DNA of 12,870 nucleotides from Flavobacteriaceae bacterium (GTDB lineage Bacteria > Bacteroidota > Bacteroidia > Flavobacteriales > Flavobacteriaceae). The position numbers and the translations under genes are program-made. The stretch spans positions 1 through 12,870 of the forward strand of contig JAIEMH010000054.1 of assembly GCA_019752245.1 (NCBI GenBank), written 5' to 3'. The notes under the pieces were generated by a model. It did not search any database and was not told where the DNA came from. It saw nothing but the letters and a program-made list of their open reading frames with translations. Of the stretch, positions 1 to 5,698 are shown one piece after another; position 1 is the first letter of the stretch, and each line of letters begins with the position of its first letter.

Positions 1-956
1 TTTAAGATGACATTGAATAATTTAATATTCAATTCCTTATTTTTTTTGATGTCTTCTTCCTTTGTCCCTGCGTCTTTTGCAATCAATTCTTGTTGCAATA
101 AAAGCAGTTTGTCTCCTCGTAGACCAGTTCCAGCCAAAAGCACAATGAAACTTACATTTTTATTTCTGCTGGCAACTATTGGAGCAATTACACCACCTTC
201 ACTATGTCCCATTAATCCAATTTTATTTTTATTTACTTCTTTTCTAGAAAGTAAATAAGTTACAGCAGCTTCGGCGTCATAGGAAAAGTCTAATGTTGTA
301 GCAGTTGCATAATTTCCTTTGGAAGCCGCAGTTCCTCTGTCATCATATCGTAAAACTCCTATTCCGTTTCTAGTTAAATAATCTGCAATTACTAGAAATG
401 GTTTGTGGTCTAAAATTTCTTCATCTCTATTCTGTGGACTACTTCCTGTGATTAAAACTACAACCGGAAAATTACCTTCTTTACTTGGTAATGTTAACGT
501 TCCGGCTAGTGAAACTCCGTCTTTTTTGTTTTCGAATGTAACATCTTCAGAATAATATGGATAAGGTTTCTTTGGTTCTTGAGGACGAATCAATGCTGCT
601 TTTTCAGTTTTTTGTCTGTCAAAACTTAAAGGAAAATTTTGCCCTCTTTGTGTGAACAAGCCAACTATTTTATTGTCTTTATTAAAAGTTCCTTCATATG
701 AAATTTTACCAGCAGGAATAGCAAAAGTTAAAACTGAATTTTGAAAATTTGTAGTAGTGATAGGAATACCAAATGCCTTTTGTGTTGGGCTATCCATTGT
801 TGTACTGAATCCATTTTCGGTTTTAGTGATGTTTATTTCTATTGGTAATTCGCCTGTTGGTGTTTTGATATCGCCATACCATTTTCCTGAAATTTCTTGT
901 CCAAAAGAAACTAGTGTAAGCAGTAATGTTACTAAAAGCAATATATTTTTTTTCAT
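1..956 (-). CDS. Secreted alpha/beta hydrolase (serine hydrolase), 3' end cut by window edge
   Basis: 318 residues are visible and the frame stays open to position 1, so the C-terminus lies outside the window. Residues 1-20 form a Bacteroidota-style signal peptide (MKKN, a Leu-rich core, then SFGQ), so the protein is exported. Residues 24-115 look like a separate beta-rich N-terminal domain (GKWYGDIKTPTG). The hydrolase fold starts near residue 140: an oxyanion-side segment LITGSSPQNRDEE (168-180), RYDDRG (203-208), and the nucleophile elbow GHSEGG with Ser252. The catalytic Asp and His should lie downstream and are not visible. The family includes peptidases, esterases and lipases, and the substrate cannot be read here. 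The ATG lies 1 nt after the stop of the PH-like gene, making this the last visible gene of a four-gene operon. Family call is firm; specificity is unknown. Confidence 0.87.
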   Translation of the reverse strand, partial: MKKNILLLVTLLLTLVSFGQEISGKWYGDIKTPTGELPIEINITKTENGFSTTMDSPTQKAFGIPITTTNFQNSVLTFAIPAGKISYEGTFNKDNKIVGLFTQRGQNFPLSFDRQKTEKAALIRPQEPKKPYPYYSEDVTFENKKDGVSLAGTLTLPSKEGNFPVVVLITGSSPQNRDEEILDHKPFLVIADYLTRNGIGVLRYDDRGTAASKGNYATATTLDFSYDAEAAVTYLLSRKEVNKNKIGLMGHSEGGVIAPIVASRNKNVSFIVLLAGTGLRGDKLLLLQQELIAKDAGTKEEDIKKNKELNIKLFNVIL

Positions 957-957
957 T

Positions 958-1299
958 TTATTTAGAGTTTAAAAGTTGTAATGCTGTTTCAGGATTTTCT
1001 ATTTCAATGTATAATTTATTGTAAGTGTGATTTTGTAATGTTACAATAATTGTATTTTTATGGCGCATTACATCCCAAAAGTTTCTTTTGCCTTTCCAAG
1101 AATAAGTTCCAGCAGTTATTAAAAAAGGGATGTATGTTCCAAATCTAAAACCTTTAAAATTTTTCAATTCATTGCTGTCTTGATAAGCATTGACAATGTT
1201 TTTTTTGTCAATTGTGATTTTGCTTTCCAATGCCCAAATTTGATGCCATCCATTAATTTTAAAAATATATTTATCGTTAGATTCTGAAATTGTTACCAT
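958..1299 (-). CDS. Small PH-domain-like protein
   Basis: 113 residues with no signal peptide or membrane segment, so probably cytosolic. The sequence fits a small, widespread bacterial family with a PH-like beta-sandwich. Recognisable landmarks are WALESKITI (22-30, first strands), a central FGTYIPFLITAGTY (54-67) and KRNFWDV (71-77), followed by IIVTLQNHTYNKLYIEIENPE, where family members typically carry acidic residues before a final short helix. I recall this pattern from proteins in Firmicutes and Actinobacteria annotated as hypothetical or PH-domain; no biochemical role is known to me. The start is an ATG 2 nt after the stop of the membrane-protein gene, and the stop is 1 nt before the hydrolase ATG. 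This spacing strongly implies co-transcription. Function within the operon is unknown; a role in membrane or partner binding is only inference. Confidence 0.72.
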   Translation of the reverse strand: MVTISESNDKYIFKINGWHQIWALESKITIDKKNIVNAYQDSNELKNFKGFRFGTYIPFLITAGTYSWKGKRNFWDVMRHKNTIIVTLQNHTYNKLYIEIENPETALQLLNSK

Positions 1300-1301
1300 G
1301 A

Positions 1302-1883
1302 TTAATTGAGTTTAAATAATATAATTTTTGAAAGTACTTCGGCTGTGATTACTGAAACTATAAAAAGTATAATGTGTTTAGTTTCTTTAATGTTTGTAGC
1401 GGTTTTAAATCCGTTAAACAGTAAAATCATGGACCATATCAAACAAATAAAAGTTGCAATTCCTGAAAACACAAGTAGTGACATGTCGAAAGTTTCAATG
1501 TTAAAATCTTTTTTTTGTAAAATGCTATCCATTAATTTTTGAGAAACAAGATACATTTTGTTGTTGATGTTGAAAAATAATAGAAAGTAGAAAGGAATTT
1601 TAGCAATTAAACTGGCTACTAGCACATCAATAAAACGTGTTTTTTTGTTAATCATTTTTCCAATTATAAAAAGGAGTAAAGACAGAATGCCGGTGCAGAT
1701 TACGATGTCTAATGATGCTGTAAAAATGCTTGTCTTTTCTACAAAATGCAAATCGATAATTCCATCAAATCTTCCGTTAAAAAATAAAGATAAAACAGCT
1801 GCCGTAATTGCTAAGAACCAACCAAATAGAAATAACTGCTTTTCTGAATATTTTTGAAACGGATTGAATAGTATTGTTTTCAT
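1302..1883 (-). CDS. Yip1-like multi-spanning membrane protein
   Basis: 193 residues with about five hydrophobic segments: roughly 19-36, 56-77, 86-106, 133-156 and 168-190. The short cytosolic N-terminus NPFQKYSEKQ and the five-span layout resemble the Yip1/YIP1-family domain found in many small bacterial membrane proteins of unknown function. No catalytic motif is visible. The ATG sits 3 nt after the stop of the DUF2089 gene and the stop is 2 nt before the PH-like gene, so it is the second gene of a tight operon. A zinc-ribbon/HTH protein upstream and a PH-like protein and exported hydrolase downstream suggest an envelope-linked module. The membrane topology is well supported; the Yip1 assignment is moderate and would need a profile search. 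Confidence 0.75.
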   Translation of the reverse strand: MKTILFNPFQKYSEKQLFLFGWFLAITAAVLSLFFNGRFDGIIDLHFVEKTSIFTASLDIVICTGILSLLLFIIGKMINKKTRFIDVLVASLIAKIPFYFLLFFNINNKMYLVSQKLMDSILQKKDFNIETFDMSLLVFSGIATFICLIWSMILLFNGFKTATNIKETKHIILFIVSVITAEVLSKIILFKLN

Positions 1884-1886
1884 AGT

Positions 1887-2162
1887 TTATTTGGCTTTTA
1901 ATTGATTTATTTTCTGAATAATATCGTCTAGTTTGTTTCTCACTGTGGGATAACTATTTCCCATTTGATTGGCCATTTCTTTTAAACTTCCGCTTGTTAA
2001 GAAAAATTGTAAGATAAAATTTTGCTCTTCTTCAGAAATTTGAAGCAATAAAGGAAGATTGTAATTTCCCGAAACCGATGTCGAGCAATTGCTACAACTT
2101 AATTGAGTTACAGAAAGTGAACTTTCACAACTCGGACATTGTATGGGCAGTTTTGGTTGCAT
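1887..2162 (-). CDS. DUF2089 zinc-ribbon / helix-turn-helix protein
   Basis: 91 residues from the ATG at 2160-2162. A zinc ribbon lies at residues 9-26 with CPSC and CSNC (Cys9, 12, 23, 26). A helical region follows with LPLLLQISEEEQNFILQFF and then GSLKEMANQMGNSYPTVRNKLDD (58-80), the helix-turn-helix typical of DUF2089. The family is treated as probable transcriptional regulators, usually next to membrane-protein genes, as here. The frame stays open upstream to a TTG at 2220-2222, but that would add 20 hydrophobic residues encoded by AT-rich DNA carrying a -7-like box (2183-2190), so the internal ATG is preferred. It is the first gene of the operon that continues with the Yip1-like, PH-like and hydrolase genes. 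It may regulate its own operon; that is inference. Confidence 0.85.
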   Translation of the reverse strand: MQPKLPIQCPSCESSLSVTQLSCSNCSTSVSGNYNLPLLLQISEEEQNFILQFFLTSGSLKEMANQMGNSYPTVRNKLDDIIQKINQLKAK

Positions 2163-2182
2163 ACTATTGAATTTAGAATAAA

Positions 2183-2190
2183 CAAAATTA
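2183..2190 (-). promoter_or_regulatory. Candidate -7 box (TAATTTTG) of the DUF2089 operon
   Basis: The minus strand reads TAATTTTG, a full match to the Bacteroidota -7 consensus TAnnTTTG, 20 nt before the chosen ATG. This predicts a leader of roughly 10-15 nt. The nearest upstream TTTG is about 29 nt away, longer than the usual spacing, so the -33 element is weak or absent. In such AT-rich DNA a chance match is possible. Confidence 0.42.
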
Positions 2191-2285
2191 AATAATATTA
2201 AAATATAAATTAATAAAATCAAAGTTTATTTTAATAAAATTAATAAAAATATTTTTTATTAATTAGTTGATGAACTTTATAAGCA

Positions 2286-2312
2286 TAAAAAAAGCAGTAA
2301 TTTATTACCGCT
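2286..2312 (-). terminator. Putative intrinsic terminator (second of two in this gap)
   Basis: An 8-bp arm at 2293-2300 (AGCAGTAA on plus) pairs with 2305-2312 across a 4-nt loop, with one A-C mismatch. On the minus strand the stem is followed by seven Ts (positions 2292-2286). It lies about 80 nt beyond the stronger terminator at 2394-2424. It could be a back-up stop for the DUF2805 transcript or the end of a short RNA made from the interval between the two. No clear promoter is visible in that interval. Confidence 0.5.
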
Positions 2313-2393
2313 TGGAGATTTTGTTAAGAGGAATTATTGTAAAAATTTAAGCTATCAATTTCGATTGTATTTTAGAGTAAATCTAACGTTTAA

Positions 2394-2424
2394 GAAAAAA
2401 AAAACTCTTGCAGAACAAGAGTTT
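2394..2424 (-). terminator. Strong intrinsic terminator after the DUF2805 gene
   Basis: A perfect 9-bp stem (2402-2410 with 2416-2424, arms AAACTCTTG / CAAGAGTTT) encloses a 5-nt loop. On the minus strand it runs straight into about ten Ts (2404-2395). It begins 5 nt after the stop codon of the DUF2805 gene, exactly where a Rho-independent terminator is expected. Confidence 0.85.
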
Positions 2425-2429
2425 AGATT

Positions 2430-2708
2430 TTAATCAAATTTATTTTTTATATAATATTTTCCTTCCAAATCTTCATCAAAATCATCAATTTTGGTTGCTT
2501 TTGGCTTTGGTTTGCTTGCCATAGCTTTCTTTTTCCAAATATCAAATTTGTCTGCAGTAAGTTTCCTTTTCATAATCTCAAGCACTTCTTGTTCACTAAG
2601 ATTAAAATCCTTTTTGATAATTTCAAATGGATTACGTTCTTCTAAAGCTAACGTAATTACTCTTTCACGCTCTTCGTAACTCAATTCGGTATTCTTATTC
2701 TTTCTCAT
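2430..2708 (-). CDS. DUF2805 (TIGR03643-type) small conserved protein
   Basis: 92 residues, cytosolic and highly charged. The core matches the DUF2805/TIGR03643 family of about 90 residues: ERERVITLALEERNPFEIIKKDFNLSEQEVLEIMKRKL at residues 13-50, then FDIWKKKAMASK (55-66) with the conserved Trp. The first part looks like a helix-turn-helix-like three-helix fold with Leu-Ser-Glu before a helix; the basic SKPKPKATK stretch after it could contact nucleic acid, which is inference. The C-terminal tail (73-92) is acidic then variable. The biochemical role is unknown. As I recall, family members are often encoded near photolyase/cryptochrome genes; here the upstream neighbour on the same strand is an AlkB-type repair enzyme, 100 nt away. 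The ATG at 2706-2708 is the only sensible start, and a strong terminator follows the stop. Confidence 0.85.
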   Translation of the reverse strand: MRKNKNTELSYEERERVITLALEERNPFEIIKKDFNLSEQEVLEIMKRKLTADKFDIWKKKAMASKPKPKATKIDDFDEDLEGKYYIKNKFD

Positions 2709-2808
2709 TGATAAAAAAAAATTATAATCTAAAATGTTGTTTGAAATTATAATTCAATATTAAGAAAAAAAATAATTACTTTTTAAAATGATTGTGATTT
2801 TTTCTAAA

Positions 2809-3411
2809 TTATTTTATAATTCTAAATGTGAGATTAATTCTAGGGCCAATTGGTTTGGCAGTTTTAGCAATTTGATGTTTCCAAAAATGTTGTGTTTCAC
2901 CTTTCATCAGTAATAAACTTCCGTTTTCTAAAATGATTTTTTGTTTAGCTTCGGCAATAGAATTGTGTTGAAGATGAAAAGCTCTTTCTGCGCCAAAACT
3001 AATAGAGGCAATTACCGGATTTCTTCCAAGCTCTTTTTCGTTATCCGCATGCCAACCGTTGCTGTCCTTTCCGTCACGGTATAAATTAAGTAAAACTGTG
3101 GTAAAACTTTCATTATATACTTCCTCAATTTCAGTTTTTATATACATCAAAATTGGATTCCAAGCATAAGGTCTCATTACAATATTAGAGTAGGAGTAAG
3201 GCTTTCCTTCGTTGCCAAAAAGCGCTGTTAATCTTGGTTGAGGATGTGTTTTTCCGTAAACAGTGATGTCATCTTGTTGCCAAGGAATTTCATTTAATAG
3301 CTTTTCAAAAAGCATTTTAGAAGTAGCAGCATCAAAGAAATTGGGATGATATTCTATTGAAGCATTGGGTAGATCAAAAATAATTTTTTCGGATGGAAAT
3401 AGCGAATTCAT
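2809..3411 (-). CDS. alkB: AlkB-family 2-oxoglutarate/Fe(II)-dependent dioxygenase (nucleic-acid demethylase)
   Basis: 200 residues, the usual size for bacterial AlkB homologues of the ALKBH2/3-like type. The enzyme would oxidatively remove alkyl groups from N1-adenine or N3-cytosine in DNA or RNA, using Fe(II) and 2-oxoglutarate. All key motifs are intact: NLYRDGKDSNGWHADNE (109-125) supplies the iron ligands His121 and Asp123; His179 in FWKHQ is the third ligand; RINLTFR (191-197) supplies the 2-oxoglutarate-binding Arg191 and the conserved Arg197. PQPRLTALFG (58-67) and KPYSYSN (70-76) match the nucleotide-recognition side of the family. No signal peptide, so cytosolic. The ATG lies only 4 nt after a promoter-like TATTTTTG, raising the possibility of a leaderless mRNA. 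Substrate preference cannot be read from sequence. Confidence 0.93.
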   Translation of the reverse strand: MNSLFPSEKIIFDLPNASIEYHPNFFDAATSKMLFEKLLNEIPWQQDDITVYGKTHPQPRLTALFGNEGKPYSYSNIVMRPYAWNPILMYIKTEIEEVYNESFTTVLLNLYRDGKDSNGWHADNEKELGRNPVIASISFGAERAFHLQHNSIAEAKQKIILENGSLLLMKGETQHFWKHQIAKTAKPIGPRINLTFRIIK

Positions 3412-3415
3412 TCCG

Positions 3416-3423
3416 CAAAAATA
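3416..3423 (-). promoter_or_regulatory. Candidate -7 box (TATTTTTG) abutting the alkB start
   Basis: The minus strand reads TATTTTTG followed by C, a full match to TAnnTTTG(C). Only four bases (CGGA) separate it from the alkB ATG, so transcription from it would start at or very near the initiation codon. No TTTG is present at the expected -33 position; that interval is instead occupied by an arm of the hairpin at 3423-3462. It may be a real leaderless promoter or a chance match. Confidence 0.35.
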
Positions 3424-3462
3424 AAGAGAAAAATAAAAAGGTAAGGTTTTATTTTTCTCTTT
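3423..3462 (-). terminator. Long AT-rich hairpin between aqpZ and alkB
   Basis: The 16-nt arm at 3423-3438 is perfectly complementary to 3447-3462 around an 8-nt loop; the core of the stem is GAGAAAAATAAAA / TTTTATTTTTCTC. It lies 32 nt after the aqpZ stop and 11 nt before the alkB ATG. On the minus strand it is followed by ATTTTTGC, a weak T-run, so it most simply ends the aqpZ transcript. It could also act as a leader structure if aqpZ and alkB are read through. Confidence 0.5.
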
Positions 3463-3494
3463 TAATAGTCTAACAAACGTTAAAAATTGATATA

Positions 3495-4229
3495 TTAATT
3501 TCCTAAATCAATTTCGGGTTGTTTTTGTAATAGATTTTTATAGATTAATCCGCCAACAACTGCTCCCAAAATTGGAGCTACCCAAAACAGCCATACTTGT
3601 GCTAGTGGTTCGCCTTGTGTAAACAATGCTTGAGATAATGAACGCGCAGGATTTACAGAAGTATTTGTTATAGGAATGCTCACTAAATGTATTAAAGTTA
3701 AGGCAAATCCGATTGCTATTCCTGCAAAATTACTGTTCGCAAATTTATCTGTTGCACCAAGAATTACTATTAAAAAGAACATTGTTAATGCAAATTCAGC
3801 AACAAAACACGACCACATGTTATAGCCATCGGGAGAAAAAGCGCCAAAACCATTGGATGCAAATGCACCAGCTTTCGAGTTGTCTATTATGTTGCCACCT
3901 TTTCCTGTCCAAATAATGTATAGAGTTCCTGCTGCTGCAATTGCTCCAACACATTGCGAAACAATATAAGGTAATAACTCTTTTCCGGAGAAACGTCCGC
4001 CAGCCCAAAGTCCTATTGAAACTGCTGGATTAAAATGTCCACCAGAAATGTGTCCAACAGCATAAGCCATCGTTAAAACCGTCAATCCAAAAGCTAGCGC
4101 GACACCAGCAAATCCAATTCCAAGATGAGTTCCTGTTTCGGTAGTATAACCAGCAGCAAAAAGCGCGCTTCCACAACCACCAAAAACCAACCAAAATGTT
4201 CCGAAGAATTCTGCAAATAATTTTTTCAT
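3495..4229 (-). CDS. aqpZ: Aquaporin Z, inner-membrane water channel
   Basis: 244 residues, close to E. coli AqpZ in length and in sequence across most of its span. Six membrane helices are evident. Both half-helix signatures are intact: SGGHFNPAV with NPA at 67-69, and NTSVNPARS with NPA at 193-195. The selectivity-filter residues expected for a water-only pore are present: Phe47, His181, Thr190 and Arg196 (Phe43, His174, Thr183, Arg189 in E. coli). It should pass water but not glycerol, equalising osmotic pressure at the inner membrane. The loop after helix 1 (TTETGTHLG) is a few residues longer than in E. coli, a minor variation. The gene begins 35 nt after the DoxX-like stop with no obvious promoter in that gap, so it is probably co-transcribed with it. 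A hairpin follows the stop. Confidence 0.96.
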   Translation of the reverse strand: MKKLFAEFFGTFWLVFGGCGSALFAAGYTTETGTHLGIGFAGVALAFGLTVLTMAYAVGHISGGHFNPAVSIGLWAGGRFSGKELLPYIVSQCVGAIAAAGTLYIIWTGKGGNIIDNSKAGAFASNGFGAFSPDGYNMWSCFVAEFALTMFFLIVILGATDKFANSNFAGIAIGFALTLIHLVSIPITNTSVNPARSLSQALFTQGEPLAQVWLFWVAPILGAVVGGLIYKNLLQKQPEIDLGN

Positions 4230-4264
4230 ATGAGTAAAAAATTAGTTATTAAAAAATTTATTGT

Positions 4265-4633
4265 TTAAAGAAGATTAAAATTTGCGTATTGATAAGCCCA
4301 AAATATTAATAAAATTTGCACCGGTAGTCTTAAATATAATAGCCATTTTGGCAATCCTAAACTGGCTTTTTCTTCGATTACCATATAGACATTAGCAGGA
4401 AATATAACCACCAACAATATCATTATTGAAATTGCAGCAAGGTTAGAAAAAATAGGAATGCATAAATATACTGCAAGTAAAATCTCTAAAAAACCGGCTA
4501 ATTCATTAATGGTTTTTTTGTTGGTTATAAATGGAGGGATTATTTTGAAATAAATTTCCGGTTTTCTAAAATGGTTGATCCCGGCGAGTAAATATAACAA
4601 CGCCATTAGGTATAAATGCCAAGGTTTATCCAT
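4265..4633 (-). CDS. DoxX-like small membrane protein
   Basis: 122 residues with four hydrophobic segments at about 6-20, 43-60, 64-86 and 98-118, the topology of the DoxX superfamily. Typical landmarks are LAGINHFRKPEIYFKIIPP (17-35), with the Asn-His-Phe and Pro-x-x-Tyr pattern, and FPANVYM (78-84). DoxX relatives have been linked to thiosulfate oxidation and redox defence in some organisms, but this small type is generally uncharacterised, so no reaction is assigned. The ATG at 4631-4633 is preceded by an 11-bp inverted repeat (4644-4672). The stop lies 35 nt before aqpZ on the same strand, and the two probably share a transcript. Confidence 0.82.
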   Translation of the reverse strand: MDKPWHLYLMALLYLLAGINHFRKPEIYFKIIPPFITNKKTINELAGFLEILLAVYLCIPIFSNLAAISIMILLVVIFPANVYMVIEEKASLGLPKWLLYLRLPVQILLIFWAYQYANFNLL

Positions 4634-4643
4634 CGATAAGTAG

Positions 4644-4672
4644 TTTTTTTCTATTACGAATATAGAAAAAAA
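4644..4672. repeat. Perfect 11-bp inverted repeat upstream of the DoxX-like gene
   Basis: T7-CTAT at 4644-4654 is mirrored by ATAG-A7 at 4662-4672 around a 7-nt spacer. It lies 10 nt before the DoxX-like ATG and about 43 nt after the EamA stop. Neither strand has a separate T-run after the stem, so it is not a classical terminator; it could be a leader hairpin, a protein-binding palindrome or a product of base composition. Confidence 0.4.
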
Positions 4673-4715
4673 TTAACATTAAATCATGAATTGTAGTTTT
4701 ACTTTGACAAAATTT

Positions 4716-5636
4716 CTACTTTTTTCTTAAAAAGGATATATTTATGTTCATTATCACTATTGCAAAAATGATTAAAATGATTCCAATCCATTGAATGAAA
4801 ATCACTTCTTCTTGAAGAATAAAAAACGCCATCATTACTGAAACTGGAAGTTCTAGTGCAGAAACAATACTTCCAAGTCCAATTCCTGTAAGAGGAAAAC
4901 CAGCATTCATAAGCATTGGTGGAATTACAGTTCCAAAAAGCGCTAAAATTATTCCCCATTTAAAGAAAATATCATAGTTAAAAGGCGTATGTTGTGTTGC
5001 TAAGGCAAAAAAGAACACAATAATTCCACCACCCAAAAGCATATAAAGACTGCGTTGTGCCGATGAAATACCAACTGCAACTCTATTAGCAGTAAACATT
5101 GTTGTGGTAAAAGAGGCTGCAGCTAAAAGACCAAGAACAATTCCTCTCCAGTCAATTTGTGTTTTAGTTTGTAAAATATTGGTTGCTAAAACTGTTCCTA
5201 ATAGAACGATGGCTACAGCAATAATTTTTATTTTGGAAGGTAATTTTTTTTCAAGAATCATTTCTAGAACAACACCCATCCAAACGGTTTGCATTAACAA
5301 CACAATACCAATAGAAACCGGAATATATTTTACAGCCAAGTAGTAAAAAATACTAGTCAGTCCAGTAGAAGTTCCGGCAATCATAAGATGTTTTATATTG
5401 GTTGCAGACGCTTTTACAACTTGTGTTCCTTTCTTAGATTTTTGAAAGGCATTGATGATTAAAATAGCAATAATTCCCAAAATAAATTGTGACGAAATTA
5501 CTTCGGCTGGAGTAAATGGAAGTCCAGTGACACCTTTATCAGCATAGGCTAATTTTACAAAAGTGGCTAACATTCCGTAACTTGTTGCACCAAGACCAAC
5601 TAAAAAAACTCCTTTTAATACACTATTCTTTAACAT
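4716..5636 (-). CDS. EamA/DMT-family transporter
   Basis: 306 residues with about ten membrane segments arranged as two homologous EamA halves, roughly 8-150 and 166-300, the standard size and layout of drug/metabolite transporters. Characteristic features are GLGATSYGMLATFVKLAY (14-31) in helix 1, the internal WMGVVLEMILEKKLP (118-132) between halves, and the late ALELPVSVMMAFFILQEE segment, where family members have the conserved E/P before helix 9. Such proteins export or import small metabolites (amino acids, nucleotide precursors, sugars, drugs); the substrate is not readable. No neighbouring gene points to a pathway. The gene has its own good -7 box (5659-5666), 62 nt separate it from DUF1501, and the next gene on this strand starts 82 nt downstream, so it is probably monocistronic. 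Confidence 0.92.
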   Translation of the reverse strand: MLKNSVLKGVFLVGLGATSYGMLATFVKLAYADKGVTGLPFTPAEVISSQFILGIIAILIINAFQKSKKGTQVVKASATNIKHLMIAGTSTGLTSIFYYLAVKYIPVSIGIVLLMQTVWMGVVLEMILEKKLPSKIKIIAVAIVLLGTVLATNILQTKTQIDWRGIVLGLLAAASFTTTMFTANRVAVGISSAQRSLYMLLGGGIIVFFFALATQHTPFNYDIFFKWGIILALFGTVIPPMLMNAGFPLTGIGLGSIVSALELPVSVMMAFFILQEEVIFIQWIGIILIIFAIVIMNINISFLRKK

Positions 5637-5658
5637 TCTTTATTTTTTAAAAAGCCTG

Positions 5659-5666
5659 CAAAGATA
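5659..5666 (-). promoter_or_regulatory. -7 promoter box (TATCTTTG) for the EamA transporter
   Basis: The minus strand reads TATCTTTGC, the canonical Bacteroidota -7 element (TAnnTTTG), ending 22 nt before the ATG at 5636. This predicts a leader of about 15 nt. The -33 position about 19 nt upstream does not show a clean TTTG. Location and quality make it the best promoter candidate in the window. Confidence 0.6.
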
Positions 5667-5698
5667 GTTTTAAGTTATGAATTAAGAGTTTATTTTTT

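Noticed and set aside
7..258. Plus-strand open frame of 83 codons
   Set aside because: It lies opposite the alpha/beta hydrolase, whose signal peptide, GHSEGG motif and operon spacing are clear; the plus-strand product has no family features.
2163..2222. Upstream extension of the DUF2089 gene to a TTG start, giving a hydrophobic N-terminus
   Set aside because: The extension is translation of the AT-rich promoter region and contains a -7 box; the ATG at 2162 gives the normal family N-terminus before the zinc ribbon.
4699..4959. Minus-strand open frame of 86 codons inside the EamA gene
   Set aside because: Same strand but a shifted frame fully explained by the EamA coding sequence; the product is Trp/Cys/Asn/Ser-rich with no domain.
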